Source of the DNA: Pseudomonas putida
GTDB lineage: Bacteria; Pseudomonadota; Gammaproteobacteria; Pseudomonadales; Pseudomonadaceae
DNA: 64,000 nt
Direction: 5' to 3'
Assembly (NCBI RefSeq): GCF_005080685.1
Contig: NZ_CP039371.1
Location: 4,774,001-4,838,000 of the forward strand
The notes beneath the pieces are model-generated. The model was given only the letters and a program-made list of their open reading frames with translations, did not search any database and had not been told where the DNA came from. A program made the translations under genes and the position numbers. Position 1 is the first letter of the stretch, and every line of letters begins with the position of its first letter. This document shows, piece after piece, positions 31,082-40,472 of the stretch.

Positions 31082-32416
31082 TTGCGTTCTCTGTTCTGGC
31101 GCATCCTGGCCAGCTTCTGGCTGGCCATTGCCCTGGTCGCCGGCTTGTCCATCCTGCTCGGCCACATGCTCAACCAGGATGCCTGGATCCTCAGCCGCCA
31201 CCCGGGCATCAACACCCTGGCGGCCCGCTGGACCCAGCACTACGAGCAGGAGGGCCTGGAGTCTGCCCAGCACTTCCTCGAACGGCGCAAGCAGCGTTAC
31301 AAGATCGACGTGCAGGTGCTCGACGACAGCGGCGATGCCGTGGTGCCAGGTACCTTCCCTCGTCGTGCGGCGGCATTCGAGGCGCGCCAGCACAATGATG
31401 AACGCCACCTGCCCTGGCGCCGCCTGACCGAGGAATACACCAGCCCCACCAGCGGCGTGACCTACCTGCTGATCTACCGCATTCCGCACCCCGAGCTCGA
31501 CGCCTGGCACCGCGAGAGCCTGCTCTGGCCGCTCAGCGCCCTGGGTATCGCTTTGGTGGTATTGACCTTGTTCAGCCTGCTGGTGACGCTGTCGATCACC
31601 CGTCCGTTGAGCCGCCTGCGGGGCGCCGTACACGACCTGGGCCAGACCAGCTACCAGCAGACCAGCCTGGCGCAACTGGCCGGGCGACGCGACGAATTCG
31701 GCGTGTTGGCCAACGACTTCAACAAGATGGGCGCGCGCCTGCAGAGCCTCATCGGCAGCCAGCGCCAGCTGTTGCGTGATGTTTCCCACGAACTGCGTTC
31801 GCCCCTGGCCCGCCTGCGCATCGCCCTGGCCCTGGCCGAGCGTGCCGAACCCGAGCAGCGCCAGGCCCTGTGGCCGCGCCTGACCCGCGAATGCGACCGC
31901 CTGGAAGACCTGATCAGCGAAATCCTTGCCCTGGCCCGGGTCGATGCCGAGCAGTCCCACGCCGAGCCGGTCGACCTCAACGCATTGCTCGGCAGTGTGC
32001 GCAAGGACGCCCAGCTCAGCGCGCCGGAGCAAGAGGTACGGCTGGAGGCCCAGCCTGGGCTGACCCTGCAGGGCTGGCCGACGCTGATCGAGCGCGCCGT
32101 GGACAACCTGGTGCGCAATGCCCTGCGCTTCAATCCGCAAGGGCAGCCGATCGAAATCCATGCCAAGCGCGAGCAGGACCGCATCGTCATCAGCGTGCGC
32201 GACCATGGGCCAGGAGCCGCGCCGGAGCATCTGGAGCAACTGGGGGAGCCGTTCTTCCGTGCGCCGGGGCAGGAAGCGGCGGGACATGGGCTTGGCCTGG
32301 CGATCGCGCGCAAGGCGGCCGAGCGACATGGTGGCAGCCTGGTGCTGGAGAATCATCCACAGGGTGGATTCGTCGGCCGCCTGGTGCTGCCGTTGGTGGT
32401 GGCGACCGGCAGTTGA
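31082..32416 (+). CDS. Sensor histidine kinase (CpxA-like)
   Basis: A 444-residue inner-membrane kinase: first membrane helix at about 8-30 (FWLAIALVAGLSILLGHML), periplasmic sensor to about 140, second helix near 145-170 (ALGIALVVLTLFSLLVTLSITRPL), HAMP domain, dimerisation helix with phospho-acceptor H236 (RDVSHELRSPLARLR) and a HATPase domain (DNLVRNALRF, GHGLGLAIARK). The start is decided by the ribosome site: AGGAGG at 31071-31076 fits TTG at 31082, whereas the GTG at 31076 lies inside it. It pairs with the regulator at 29817. Confidence 0.88.
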   Translation: MRSLFWRILASFWLAIALVAGLSILLGHMLNQDAWILSRHPGINTLAARWTQHYEQEGLESAQHFLERRKQRYKIDVQVLDDSGDAVVPGTFPRRAAAFEARQHNDERHLPWRRLTEEYTSPTSGVTYLLIYRIPHPELDAWHRESLLWPLSALGIALVVLTLFSLLVTLSITRPLSRLRGAVHDLGQTSYQQTSLAQLAGRRDEFGVLANDFNKMGARLQSLIGSQRQLLRDVSHELRSPLARLRIALALAERAEPEQRQALWPRLTRECDRLEDLISEILALARVDAEQSHAEPVDLNALLGSVRKDAQLSAPEQEVRLEAQPGLTLQGWPTLIERAVDNLVRNALRFNPQGQPIEIHAKREQDRIVISVRDHGPGAAPEHLEQLGEPFFRAPGQEAAGHGLGLAIARKAAERHGGSLVLENHPQGGFVGRLVLPLVVATGS

Positions 32417-32433
32417 AAACCGGGCGGGGCTAC

Positions 32434-32508
32434 CGGCCTATTCGCGGGCAAGCCCGCTCCTACAAGGACCGCACCGTCCTGTGGGAGCGGGCTTGCCCGC
32501 GAAGGGGA
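32434..32508. repeat. Paired inverted REP elements
   Basis: Two imperfect inverse copies of TTCGCGGGCAAGCCCGCTCC lie between the kinase and the convergent nitroreductase gene. Confidence 0.88.
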
Positions 32509-32515
32509 CACCGCT

Positions 32516-33073
32516 TTACTCGCCCCAGGCGCGGACGAACTCGGCCGTTTCCAGCACCGGCGCCGTACGCGGCTCGGTCAGCGGCGTGCCGACGTACAGA
32601 TAGCCAACCAGTTCCTCGTTCTCGGCCATCCCCAACCCTTTGTGCACATTGGCATCGAAGGCCATGTCGCCAGTACGCCACACCGCGCCGATGCCCTGGG
32701 CATGCGCCGCGATCAGAATCCCGTGGGCCGCGCAGCCCGCCGCCAGGCGCTGTTCGCTCTTGGGCACCTTGAAATGGTCTTGCAGCTTGGCGATCACCAC
32801 GATCAGCAGCGGTGCGCGCAGTGGCATGGCGCGGGCCTTGTCCAACGCCGCCTGGCTGGCATCGCCCTTGGCCTGCAGCGCTTGGGCGAACAATTCGCCG
32901 AGTTTTTCGCGGCCCTGGCCTTCGATGGTGAGAAAGCGCCATGGACGCAACTGACCATGGTCCGGTGCGCGCAATGCGGCCTGGAACAGCGCCTCGCGCT
33001 GGGCGGCATTGGGCGCGGGGTCGGTCAGGCGTGGCACGGAAACACGGTTGAGCAATGCGTCGAGAGCCTCCAT
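32516..33073 (-). CDS. Nitroreductase family protein (YdjA-like)
   Basis: A 185-residue FMN-dependent nitroreductase-fold enzyme: LNRVSVPRLTDPAPNAAQREALFQAALRAPDHGQLRPWRFLTI, then QRLAAGCAAHGILIAAHAQGIGAVWRTGDM. Length and the PDHGQLRPWRF FMN-binding segment match YdjA, the smallest nitroreductases. The natural substrate is unknown. Start ATG at 33073. Confidence 0.9.
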   Translation of the reverse strand: MEALDALLNRVSVPRLTDPAPNAAQREALFQAALRAPDHGQLRPWRFLTIEGQGREKLGELFAQALQAKGDASQAALDKARAMPLRAPLLIVVIAKLQDHFKVPKSEQRLAAGCAAHGILIAAHAQGIGAVWRTGDMAFDANVHKGLGMAENEELVGYLYVGTPLTEPRTAPVLETAEFVRAWGE

Positions 33074-33175
33074 CGGCTACCCTCCTGGCAGGTAAATGTG
33101 CGGCCATTCTAGCGTTTACATCACCAGACCCATAGGTAGAATGGCGCCCTTCCGTTTCGAGTCAGAGCAGAACAC

Positions 33176-34630
33176 ATGGCGTTGCCGACCTTAAGGATCA
33201 TTGGTTTCATCATCGGCATCTTCCTCATCACCCTGGCCGTGAGCATGGCCGTGCCGATGGCGACCCTGGTGGTCTTCGAACGCACCGGCGACATGCCGTC
33301 GTTCCTCTGGTCCAGCCTGATCACCTTCGTCGCCGGCCTGGCCATGGTCATCCAGGGCCGCCCCGAGCATGTGCACCTGCGCCCTCGCGACATGTACCTG
33401 CTCACGGTCTGCAGCTGGCTGGTGGTCTGCGTGTTCGCCGCCCTGCCCTTCCTGCTCACCCAGCACATCAGCTACACCGACGCCTTCTTCGAGAGCATGT
33501 CCGGCATCACCGCCACCGGGGCCACCGTGCTCAGTGGCCTGGACCACATGTCGCCGGGCATCCTGATGTGGCGCTCGATGCTGCACTGGCTCGGCGGCAT
33601 CGGCTTCATCGCCATGGCCGTGGCGATCCTGCCGCTGCTGCGCATCGGTGGCATGCGGCTGTTCCAGACCGAGTCCTCGGACCGCTCGGAAAAGGTCATG
33701 CCGCGTTCGCACATGGTCGCCAAGTCGATCGTCGGGGTGTATGTCGGCTTCTCGGTGCTGGGCGCGCTGGCCTTCTGGTGGGCCGGCATGAGCCCATTCG
33801 ATGCCATCAACCATGCCATGTCGGCCATCTCCACCGGTGGCTTCTCGACCTCCGACCAGTCCCTGGCCAAGTGGGACATCCCGGCGGTGCACTGGGTCGC
33901 AGTCGTGGTGATGATCCTCGGCAGCCTGCCCTTCACGCTGTACGTGGCGACCCTGCGCGGCAACCGCAGGGCACTGATCCGTGACCAGCAGGTGCAGGGC
34001 CTGCTGGGCATGCTGGTGGTCACCTGGCTGGTACTGGGCACCTGGTACTGGTACACCACCAACCTGCACTGGCTCGATGCGCTGCGCCACGTGGCGCTGA
34101 ACGTGACCTCGGTCGTCACCACCACCGGCTTCGCCCTGGGCGACTACAGCCTGTGGGGCAATTTCTCGCTGATGCTGTTCTTCTACCTGGGCTTCATCGG
34201 TGGTTGTTCCGGCTCGACCGCCGGCGGCATCAAGATCTTCCGCTTCCAGGTGGCCTACATCCTGCTCAAGGCCAACCTCAACCAACTCATCCACCCGCGG
34301 GCAGTGATCAAGCAGAAATACAACGGCCACCGCCTCGACGAAGAAATCGTGCGTTCGATCCTGACGTTCTCGTTCTTCTTCGCCATCACCATCTGCGTGA
34401 TGGCGTTGCTGCTGTCGCTGCTCGGCGTGGACTGGATGACCGCATTGACCGGCGCCGCCGGCACGGTATCGGGCGTCGGGCCGGGGCTGGGCGAGGTGAT
34501 CGGGCCGTCGGGCAACTACGCCACCCTGCCGGATGCCGCCAAGTGGATTCTCGCCGCCGGCATGCTGCTCGGCCGCCTGGAGATCATCACGGTGCTGGTG
34601 TTGTGCATGCCTGCATTCTGGCGTCACTGA
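33176..34630 (+). CDS. trkH: Trk-type potassium uptake protein (TrkH/TrkI)
   Basis: A 484-residue inner-membrane potassium transporter subunit with four pore-loop repeats. Visible filter and pore segments include SMSGITATGATVLSGLD, AMSAISTGGFSTSD, TSVVTTTGFALGDY and GAAGTVSGVGPGLGEVIG; GGCSGSTAGGIKIFR is the family signature. It works with TrkA, which is not in the window. Its last 44 bases overlap the end of the convergent AraC gene. Confidence 0.93.
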   Translation: MALPTLRIIGFIIGIFLITLAVSMAVPMATLVVFERTGDMPSFLWSSLITFVAGLAMVIQGRPEHVHLRPRDMYLLTVCSWLVVCVFAALPFLLTQHISYTDAFFESMSGITATGATVLSGLDHMSPGILMWRSMLHWLGGIGFIAMAVAILPLLRIGGMRLFQTESSDRSEKVMPRSHMVAKSIVGVYVGFSVLGALAFWWAGMSPFDAINHAMSAISTGGFSTSDQSLAKWDIPAVHWVAVVVMILGSLPFTLYVATLRGNRRALIRDQQVQGLLGMLVVTWLVLGTWYWYTTNLHWLDALRHVALNVTSVVTTTGFALGDYSLWGNFSLMLFFYLGFIGGCSGSTAGGIKIFRFQVAYILLKANLNQLIHPRAVIKQKYNGHRLDEEIVRSILTFSFFFAITICVMALLLSLLGVDWMTALTGAAGTVSGVGPGLGEVIGPSGNYATLPDAAKWILAAGMLLGRLEIITVLVLCMPAFWRH

Positions 34631-35648
34631 TAGCGGGGCCATCCGCCCCCTGGCGCGCCCGGTATTCACTGGGCGTGGCATCGAACCAGCGACGGAACGC
34701 CCGGTAGAAGTTGCTGGGGTCGGCAAACCCTAGAAGGTACGCGGTTTCCAGCAGGGTCATGTCCGGCTGGGCGAGGTACTGCTCGGCCAGCTCGCGACGG
34801 GTATCGTCGAGCAAGGCCTGGAAGCTGGTGCCCTCTTCCTGCAGGCGCCGCTGCAGGGTACGTTGCGACAGGTGCAGGGCCTGGGCCAGGGTTTCCCGCT
34901 TGGGTTCGCCCTGGGGCAGGATGCGACACAGCACCTGGCGCACCCGGTGAGTCACGCGGCTTTCCGAGAAGCGCGCCAGGTACTCGCCGGCGAAACGGTC
35001 ATGGAGGATCGCCATCGCCTCGTTGGCAGTTGGCAGCGGTGCCTCCATATCGGCACGTTCGAACACCAGTGCATCGCGTGGCGCGCCAAACACCAACGGA
35101 CAATGGAACGCCACCTTGTAGGGCTCGATGTTCTTCGGCTGCGCCCCCTGCACCATTACCCGCACCGGCTGGATCGGCCGGCCGCTGAGCCAGCTGCACA
35201 GCGCCAGCGCACAGGCGAGCGAGGCTTCGGCACTGTGTCGAGTGGGTGGTAGATGATCGCCATGCACGGTGAGTATCAGCGAATAGCCCTCAGGGCCCAG
35301 GCGGAAACTCAGGTCGGAACTTTCGGCAATGATGCGCTGGTAACGCACCAGCCGCTCGAAGCCTTCGGCCAGGGTGCGGCTGGACATCAGCGCGTAGCCC
35401 ACCACATGGAACGAAGCCGGGCGTACCACCCGCGCCATGTTCAACCCAATGGCTTCGTTGCCCGACAGTTCGACCGCCAGTTGCCAGAGGCGGGTCATGT
35501 CGTCCTGGGGAAAACGCGCATCAGGGTCGTCGAGGGCGGTGAAGTCCAGCCCGAGCTGCCTGAACATGGCTGGGCAGTCGAGCCCTTCGAGCTCGAGTGC
35601 CTTGACGATCCCTGACGCCCAGCTGGCTGACGTGGTTCTTTCACTCAT
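34587..35648 (-). CDS. AraC-family transcriptional regulator (arabinose-binding-like N-terminus)
   Basis: A 353-residue regulator: N-terminal PF12625-like domain (about 25-210, with ARVVRPASFHVVGYALMSSRTLAEGFERLVRYQRIIAE) and C-terminal AraC helix-turn-helix (ETLAQALHLSQRTLQRRLQEEG, then LLETAYLLGFADPSNFYRAFRRWFDATPSEYR). About 20 residues extend past the DNA-binding domain and are encoded opposite the trkH 3' end. The target is unknown. Confidence 0.88.
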   Translation of the reverse strand: MSERTTSASWASGIVKALELEGLDCPAMFRQLGLDFTALDDPDARFPQDDMTRLWQLAVELSGNEAIGLNMARVVRPASFHVVGYALMSSRTLAEGFERLVRYQRIIAESSDLSFRLGPEGYSLILTVHGDHLPPTRHSAEASLACALALCSWLSGRPIQPVRVMVQGAQPKNIEPYKVAFHCPLVFGAPRDALVFERADMEAPLPTANEAMAILHDRFAGEYLARFSESRVTHRVRQVLCRILPQGEPKRETLAQALHLSQRTLQRRLQEEGTSFQALLDDTRRELAEQYLAQPDMTLLETAYLLGFADPSNFYRAFRRWFDATPSEYRARQGADGPAISDARMQACTTPAP

Positions 35649-35800
35649 GACAGGCTTCTTTCGCTGACCGCTTCATGCGGTAACCCACGGATACTTATTT
35701 GGCGCCGATTGTCACTGGCCGGCTCCGCCAATGACTCTAGACTCGAATCAGGCTCCACGCCGTGTATCCTGTCAAAAAGTGTTAACACCGGAGCAATGCC

Positions 35801-36112
35801 ATGACCAGCTCAGCGCAGTTTCGCAGTTTTGCCGAGTTCTACCCCTACTACCTGGGCGAGCACAGCAACCCGACCTGCCGGCGCTTGCACTTCGTCGGCA
35901 CCAGCCTGGTCATCGCGTTGCTGGCCTACACGATCGGCAGCGGCAAATGGCTGCTGTTGCTGGCACTGCCGCTGTTCGGCTACGGCTTCGCCTGGATCGG
36001 GCATTTCTTCTTCGAGAAAAACCGCCCGGCCACGTTCACCCACCCTCTGTACAGCCTGTTCGGCGATTTCGTAATGTTCCGCGACATTCTGCTGGGGCGC
36101 ATCAGCCTGTAG
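35801..36112 (+). CDS. Mpo1/DUF962-family small membrane protein
   Basis: A 103-residue protein with FRSFAEFYPYYLGEHSNPTCRRLHFVGTSLVIALLAY, two or three hydrophobic helices and HFFFEKNRPATFTHPLYSLFGDFVMFRD. The conserved histidines (EHSNP, LHFVGT, GHFFFEKN) are those of the Mpo1 family; the yeast member is an iron-dependent dioxygenase of fatty-acid alpha-oxidation. A role in 2-hydroxy fatty acid metabolism here is only inferred. Confidence 0.82.
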   Translation: MTSSAQFRSFAEFYPYYLGEHSNPTCRRLHFVGTSLVIALLAYTIGSGKWLLLLALPLFGYGFAWIGHFFFEKNRPATFTHPLYSLFGDFVMFRDILLGRISL

Positions 36113-36114
36113 TC

Positions 36115-36882
36115 ATGCACACCGATCCAATTCTCTCACTGCGTCATTATCGCGATGACCTGATCGCCCACAGCCACGAGCACCCGCAATTGGTGTTCGG
36201 GTTGCGCGGGCGCCTGGACTTCGAAGTGCAAGGCCAGGGCACGCTGCTCGGCCGGCAAGGGCTTGTGGTGGTACCGGCAGGCGCGCACCACACCTGCGGC
36301 AGCGACGCCGGTAGCCATTGCCTGGTGCTCGACGTACCGGACCAACAGTGGCTGCACGAGCAGTTGGGCGATCATGCCGATGCCAGCCGGCGCCTACTCG
36401 ATCGTCCCGGCGCACTTTGCCTGGACCCACGCCAACAGCAGCTGGTGGACTGGCTGGCGGCAAGCCCCATGGAAGACCCGTTGATTGCGCGCCAGGGTGC
36501 GGTATTGCTGCTGGCCAGCCTCAACCCGAGCGCCTCGGCCAATGTCATGCCCAGCCGGCGACTGCCCTATGCCGCCTTCGATGCGCACATCGAGCGGCAC
36601 GCGGCCTACCCGCTGCAAGTGGCCGACCTGGCACGCATCGCCGGGTTGTCCAGTGCCCGGCTGCATGCGCGGTTCGTCGAGGAGTGCGCAATGACGCCGA
36701 TGGACTACATTCGCCAACGGCGTTTGCTCAAGGCGCGGCAGTTGGTGACGCGAACGAGGCTGCCGATGGGCGAGATTGCCGCGCAAGTCGGGTACAGCTC
36801 GCAGAGTGCGTTTTCCGCGGCGATGCTGCGAGCGTTTGGCTGCTCGCCGTTGGCGCTGCGGCGCGAGTCTGGCGATAACTGA
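36115..36882 (+). CDS. AraC-family regulator next to an EamA exporter
   Basis: A 255-residue regulator: cupin-like N-terminus (HSHEHPQLVFGLRGRLDFEVQG, VVPAGAHHTC) and AraC DNA-binding end (LQVADLARIAGLSSARLHARFVEE, MGEIAAQVGYSSQSAFSAAMLRAFG). The ATG is 3 bases after the DUF962 stop; no strong ribosome site, so coupling is likely. The EamA transporter follows 149 bases later; such pairs often regulate the exporter. Confidence 0.87.
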   Translation: MHTDPILSLRHYRDDLIAHSHEHPQLVFGLRGRLDFEVQGQGTLLGRQGLVVVPAGAHHTCGSDAGSHCLVLDVPDQQWLHEQLGDHADASRRLLDRPGALCLDPRQQQLVDWLAASPMEDPLIARQGAVLLLASLNPSASANVMPSRRLPYAAFDAHIERHAAYPLQVADLARIAGLSSARLHARFVEECAMTPMDYIRQRRLLKARQLVTRTRLPMGEIAAQVGYSSQSAFSAAMLRAFGCSPLALRRESGDN

Positions 36883-36930
36883 CGCCAGTTGCGCGACAGA
36901 AGTGGTTATCCGATGGGGTTACACTGCGTC

Positions 36931-36999
36931 TGTACCGGCCCTTTCGCGGGCAAGCCCGCTCCTACAGGGATCGACGCTGCCCGGGAACGGGCCGGTACA
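36931..36999. repeat. REP element with inverted ends
   Basis: One CGGGCAAGCCCGCTCCTACAGG core bounded by inverted 11-base ends (TGTACCGGCCC and its inverse), between the AraC and EamA genes. Confidence 0.85.
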
Positions 37000-37031
37000 G
37001 CCAGCAAAGACCTCGAGCCACAAGGATCACC

Positions 37032-37922
37032 ATGAACCACCGCACCGCCCTCGGCGCCCTGCATATCGGCGCGCTGTTCTTCGGCCTGACCGGCGTCTTC
37101 GGCAAACTGGCCGGCAGTGCCAGCCCAACGCAGATCGTCTTTGGCCGCGCGGCTTTCGCCGTGCTTGCCCTGGGCCTTTTCGCCAGCCTCGCAGGCCCCG
37201 GCTGGCGCCGTCTGAACAACCAGGACCTGCGCCGCCTGCTGCTCGGCGGAGTGCTGCTGGCCGGGCATTGGGTGAGCTTCTTCATCGCGGTCAAGGTCGG
37301 CGGCGTGGCCATCGCTACCCTTGGATTCGCCAGCTTCCCCGCATTCACGGTCATCCTCGAAGGGCTGCTGTTCCGCGAGCGCATTCGCCGCAACGAAGCA
37401 GTGCTGGTGCTGTTGGTGAGCATCGGCCTGGTGCTGGTCACACCGCAGTTCGACCTGGCCAGCGAAGCCACCAGCGGCTTGCTCTGGGCGCTGTTGTCGG
37501 GGCTGCTGTTCTCGCTGTTATCGCTGACCAACCGCGCCGGCTCCGGCCGCTTGCCCGCCGTGCAGGCTGCCTTGTGGCAAAACCTGGTGGTGGGCCTGTG
37601 CCTGCTGCCGTTCGCCGCACCAGGCCTGGCCCAGATCAAGGCCATGGACTGGCTATGGATCGCCCTGCTGGGCATCTTCTGTACCGGGGTGGCGCACAGC
37701 TTGTTCGTGGCCAGCCTGGCGGTGATCAAGGCCCGCACCGCCGCGGTGGTGTTCGGCATGGAGCCGGTCTATGGCATCGCGGTGGCGTGGGTGGTGTTCA
37801 ATGAAACGCCCAGCTTGCGGATGTTGGCCGGTGGCGCGCTGATCATCTTCGCCATCGTGTTGTCCAGCCGCCTGGCTGCCGAACAACCGCCGCGCCAGCG
37901 CGAGGCCGCGCAGGGCACCTGA
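37032..37922 (+). CDS. EamA-family (DMT) transporter
   Basis: A 296-residue inner-membrane protein with about ten helices in two EamA repeats (ALHIGALFFGLTGVFGKLAGSA; second repeat GLLWALLSGLLFSLLSLTNRAG). MEPVYGIAVAWVVFNETPSLRMLAGGALIIFAIVL is the typical end of the second repeat. Probably a metabolite or amino-acid exporter; substrate unknown. The upstream AraC gene is the likely regulator. Confidence 0.9.
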   Translation: MNHRTALGALHIGALFFGLTGVFGKLAGSASPTQIVFGRAAFAVLALGLFASLAGPGWRRLNNQDLRRLLLGGVLLAGHWVSFFIAVKVGGVAIATLGFASFPAFTVILEGLLFRERIRRNEAVLVLLVSIGLVLVTPQFDLASEATSGLLWALLSGLLFSLLSLTNRAGSGRLPAVQAALWQNLVVGLCLLPFAAPGLAQIKAMDWLWIALLGIFCTGVAHSLFVASLAVIKARTAAVVFGMEPVYGIAVAWVVFNETPSLRMLAGGALIIFAIVLSSRLAAEQPPRQREAAQGT

Positions 37923-38204
37923 TCAGCGATCGTTGTGGCCCAGGTCGCGTTGCGGGTCGATCTGGTCACGCACGCGCTGCTTGAGCTGCTTGGCTTCGGG
38001 GAAGCCACCATCGGCCTTGCGCTCCCAGATCTGCACGCCGTTGCAGGTGATCCTGAACACGCCACCCGTGCCAGGTTCGAGGGCTACCCGGCCAAGATCG
38101 TCGCTGAAGGTGCTAAGCAGTTCCTGGGCCAGCCAGGCTGCGCGCAGCAGCCATTGGCACTGGGTGCAATAGGTAATGACAATTTCCGGCTTGGCATCGG
38201 CCAT
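37923..38204 (-). CDS. SelT/SelW/SelH-like (Rdx family) thioredoxin-fold protein
   Basis: A 93-residue protein with the redox motif CTQC (residues about 12-15, ITYCTQCQWLLRAAWLAQELL) and the family segment ALEPGTGGVFRITCNGVQIWERKADGGFPEAKQLKQRVRD. Bacterial members of the selenoprotein W group use cysteine as here. Function unknown, presumably redox. Its stop abuts the convergent EamA stop with no gap. Confidence 0.88.
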   Translation of the reverse strand: MADAKPEIVITYCTQCQWLLRAAWLAQELLSTFSDDLGRVALEPGTGGVFRITCNGVQIWERKADGGFPEAKQLKQRVRDQIDPQRDLGHNDR

Positions 38205-38271
38205 GGTCGCGGGTCTCCGGTTGAGTGGCCGCTTATACTAGCGGTCTTTAGCCCTCGGTTTGAGACTCACG

Positions 38272-40458
38272 ATGCGCCGTTTGCTGTTATGCCTTTTGCT
38301 GATGCTCACCACCTGCACGGTGCTTGCCGCCGAACCCGCCCGGCCCAAGGTCGGCCTGGTGCTTTCCGGCGGCGCTGCCCGCGGACTCGCCCACATCGGC
38401 GTACTCAAGGCCCTGGAACAACAGGGGGTACGCATCGACGCCATTGCCGGCACCAGCATGGGGGCGGTGGTCGGGGGCCTGTATGCCTCAGGTTACAGCG
38501 TCGAGGAACTGGAAAAGCTCGCCACCACCCTGGATTGGCAACAGGCGCTGTCGGACGCCCCGCCGCGCAAGGACGTCCCCTTCCGACGCAAGCAGGACGA
38601 CCGTGATTTCCTGGTCAAGCAGAAGCTCAGCTTCCGCGACGATGGCAGCCTCGGCCTGCCGCTGGGGGTGATCCAGGGGCAGAACCTGGCCCTGCTGCTG
38701 GAAAGCAAGCTGGCCCATACCGCCGACATCCGCGACTTCGACAAACTGCCCATTCCCTTTCGCGCCGTCGCCACCGATATCGCCAGCGGCGAAAAAGTGG
38801 TGTTCAAGCGCGGCCACCTGCCCCAGGTGATCCGCGCGAGCATGTCGATCCCGGCGGTATTCGCCCCGGTGGAGGTCGATGGCCGGCTGCTGGTGGATGG
38901 TGGCATGGTCGATAACATCCCGCTGGACGTGGCGCGCGACATGGGCGTGGACGTTGCCATCGTGGTCGACATCGGCTCGCCGCTGCGTGATCGCAAGCAA
39001 CTGGCCACCGTCGTGGACGTGCTCAACCAGTCGATCACCCTGATGACCCGACGCAATTCCGAGGAGCAACTGGCCAGCCTGCATCGCGACGACATTCTCA
39101 TCCAGCCGCCGCTGGCAGCATTCGGCGTCACCGATTTCGGCCGCGCACGCGACATGATCGACGCCGGTTACCGCGCTGCGCAGTTGCTCGAGCCGCGCCT
39201 GGCGGCCTTGCGCCAACCCGAGGGCGACGCCAGCCTGGCGGTGGCGCGCTCGCCGCGCCAGCGCACGCCGGTGATCACCGCGATCAAGGTGGAAAACGAC
39301 TCCAAGGTCAGTGACGACGTGATCCGCTACTACATCCGTCAGCCAATCGGCCAACCCCTGGAACTCGACCGCCTGCAAACCGACATGGGCACGCTCTACG
39401 GCCTGGACTACTTCGACCGGGTGCATTACCGGGTTGTGCACAAAGGCGAAGACAACACACTGGTAATCACCGCGCGCGGCAAACGCGGCGGCACCGACTA
39501 CCTGCGCCTCGGCCTGAACCTGTCGGACGACTTGCGCGGCGACAGCGCCTTCAACCTCGGTGCCAGCTACCGCGTCAACGGCATCAACGAGCTGGGCGCA
39601 GAATGGCTGACCCGCGCGCAGATCGGCGATCAGCAAGAGCTCTACAGCGAGTTCTACCAGCCGCTGGACGTGGGCTCGCGGTATTTCATCGCGCCCTACC
39701 TGGACTTCAGCTCACAGAACATCGAAGCCACCCTGGACAACGATCCGATCGCCGAATACCGCCTGGAGCGCTACGGCTTCGGCCTGAACTTCGGCCGCCA
39801 GATCGGCACCTATGGCGAAGTGCGCCTGGGTGCGGGCAAGGCCTGGGGCGAGGCCGACGTGCGCATCGGCGACCAGGACCTGCCGAAAGTCAGTTTCAAC
39901 GAGGGCTTCTACGCGCTCAAGTATTCGTTCGACACCATGGACAACGTGTACTTCCCGCACAGTGGCGAGGACATCGGGCTGACCTTGCGCAAATACGACA
40001 AGTCGCTGGATTCGGACGAAGACTACCGCCAGTGGCTGCTCAACCTGGACAAGGCATTCAGCAGCGGGCCGAACACCTTCGTGCTCGGCGGGCGCTACGG
40101 GCGAACCCTGGACGACACGGAGGTCGTGACCTCGAGCTTCGTGATCGGCGGTGCCCGCGAGCTTTCCGGCTTCCGCCAGGACTCGGTGTCGGGGCAGAAC
40201 GTCAGCCTGTTGCGCATGGTCTATTACCGCCGCCTGACCCCGCGGGCCTACGTCCCGCTGGACTTCCCGTTGTACATAGGTGGCTCGCTCGAGCGCGGGC
40301 GGGCATGGAACAACGACAACGAGTTCGATAGCGGTTACATCAATGCGGCGAGTATCTTCCTGGGCATGGAGACGCCATTGGGGCCGCTGAACCTGAGCTA
40401 TGGGGCCAACAGCGCCCATGAACAGGCGGTGTACCTCAACTTGGGGCACACGTTCTAA
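38272..40458 (+). CDS. plpD: PlpD, patatin-like phospholipase autotransporter (type Vd)
   Basis: A 728-residue type Vd autotransporter, the same length as P. aeruginosa PlpD. Signal peptide 1-20, patatin lipase domain (about 25-320) with oxyanion motif SGGAARG, nucleophile S62 in GTSMGA and D209 in DGGMVDN, then one POTRA domain (about 335-410, PVITAIKVENDSKVSDDVIR) and a C-terminal 16-strand barrel ending in YLNLGHTF, with terminal Phe as outer-membrane signal. It acts as a phospholipase A1 at the cell surface or after release. ATG at 38272 is preferred over TTG at 38260. A TATACT that may be the -10 box lies at 38234. Confidence 0.93.
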   Translation: MRRLLLCLLLMLTTCTVLAAEPARPKVGLVLSGGAARGLAHIGVLKALEQQGVRIDAIAGTSMGAVVGGLYASGYSVEELEKLATTLDWQQALSDAPPRKDVPFRRKQDDRDFLVKQKLSFRDDGSLGLPLGVIQGQNLALLLESKLAHTADIRDFDKLPIPFRAVATDIASGEKVVFKRGHLPQVIRASMSIPAVFAPVEVDGRLLVDGGMVDNIPLDVARDMGVDVAIVVDIGSPLRDRKQLATVVDVLNQSITLMTRRNSEEQLASLHRDDILIQPPLAAFGVTDFGRARDMIDAGYRAAQLLEPRLAALRQPEGDASLAVARSPRQRTPVITAIKVENDSKVSDDVIRYYIRQPIGQPLELDRLQTDMGTLYGLDYFDRVHYRVVHKGEDNTLVITARGKRGGTDYLRLGLNLSDDLRGDSAFNLGASYRVNGINELGAEWLTRAQIGDQQELYSEFYQPLDVGSRYFIAPYLDFSSQNIEATLDNDPIAEYRLERYGFGLNFGRQIGTYGEVRLGAGKAWGEADVRIGDQDLPKVSFNEGFYALKYSFDTMDNVYFPHSGEDIGLTLRKYDKSLDSDEDYRQWLLNLDKAFSSGPNTFVLGGRYGRTLDDTEVVTSSFVIGGARELSGFRQDSVSGQNVSLLRMVYYRRLTPRAYVPLDFPLYIGGSLERGRAWNNDNEFDSGYINAASIFLGMETPLGPLNLSYGANSAHEQAVYLNLGHTF

Positions 40459-40472
40459 GCGGCACAGAAAAA

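Noticed and set aside
31067..32356. A 429-codon minus-strand frame over the histidine kinase
   Set aside because: The plus strand encodes a full kinase with HAMP, H-box and ATPase motifs; the antisense frame is Gln/Ala/Arg-rich without motifs.
33191..34726. A 511-codon minus-strand frame over trkH
   Set aside because: Shadow of a membrane-protein gene; it contains repeated His/Gln/Asp strings and also overlaps the real AraC gene.
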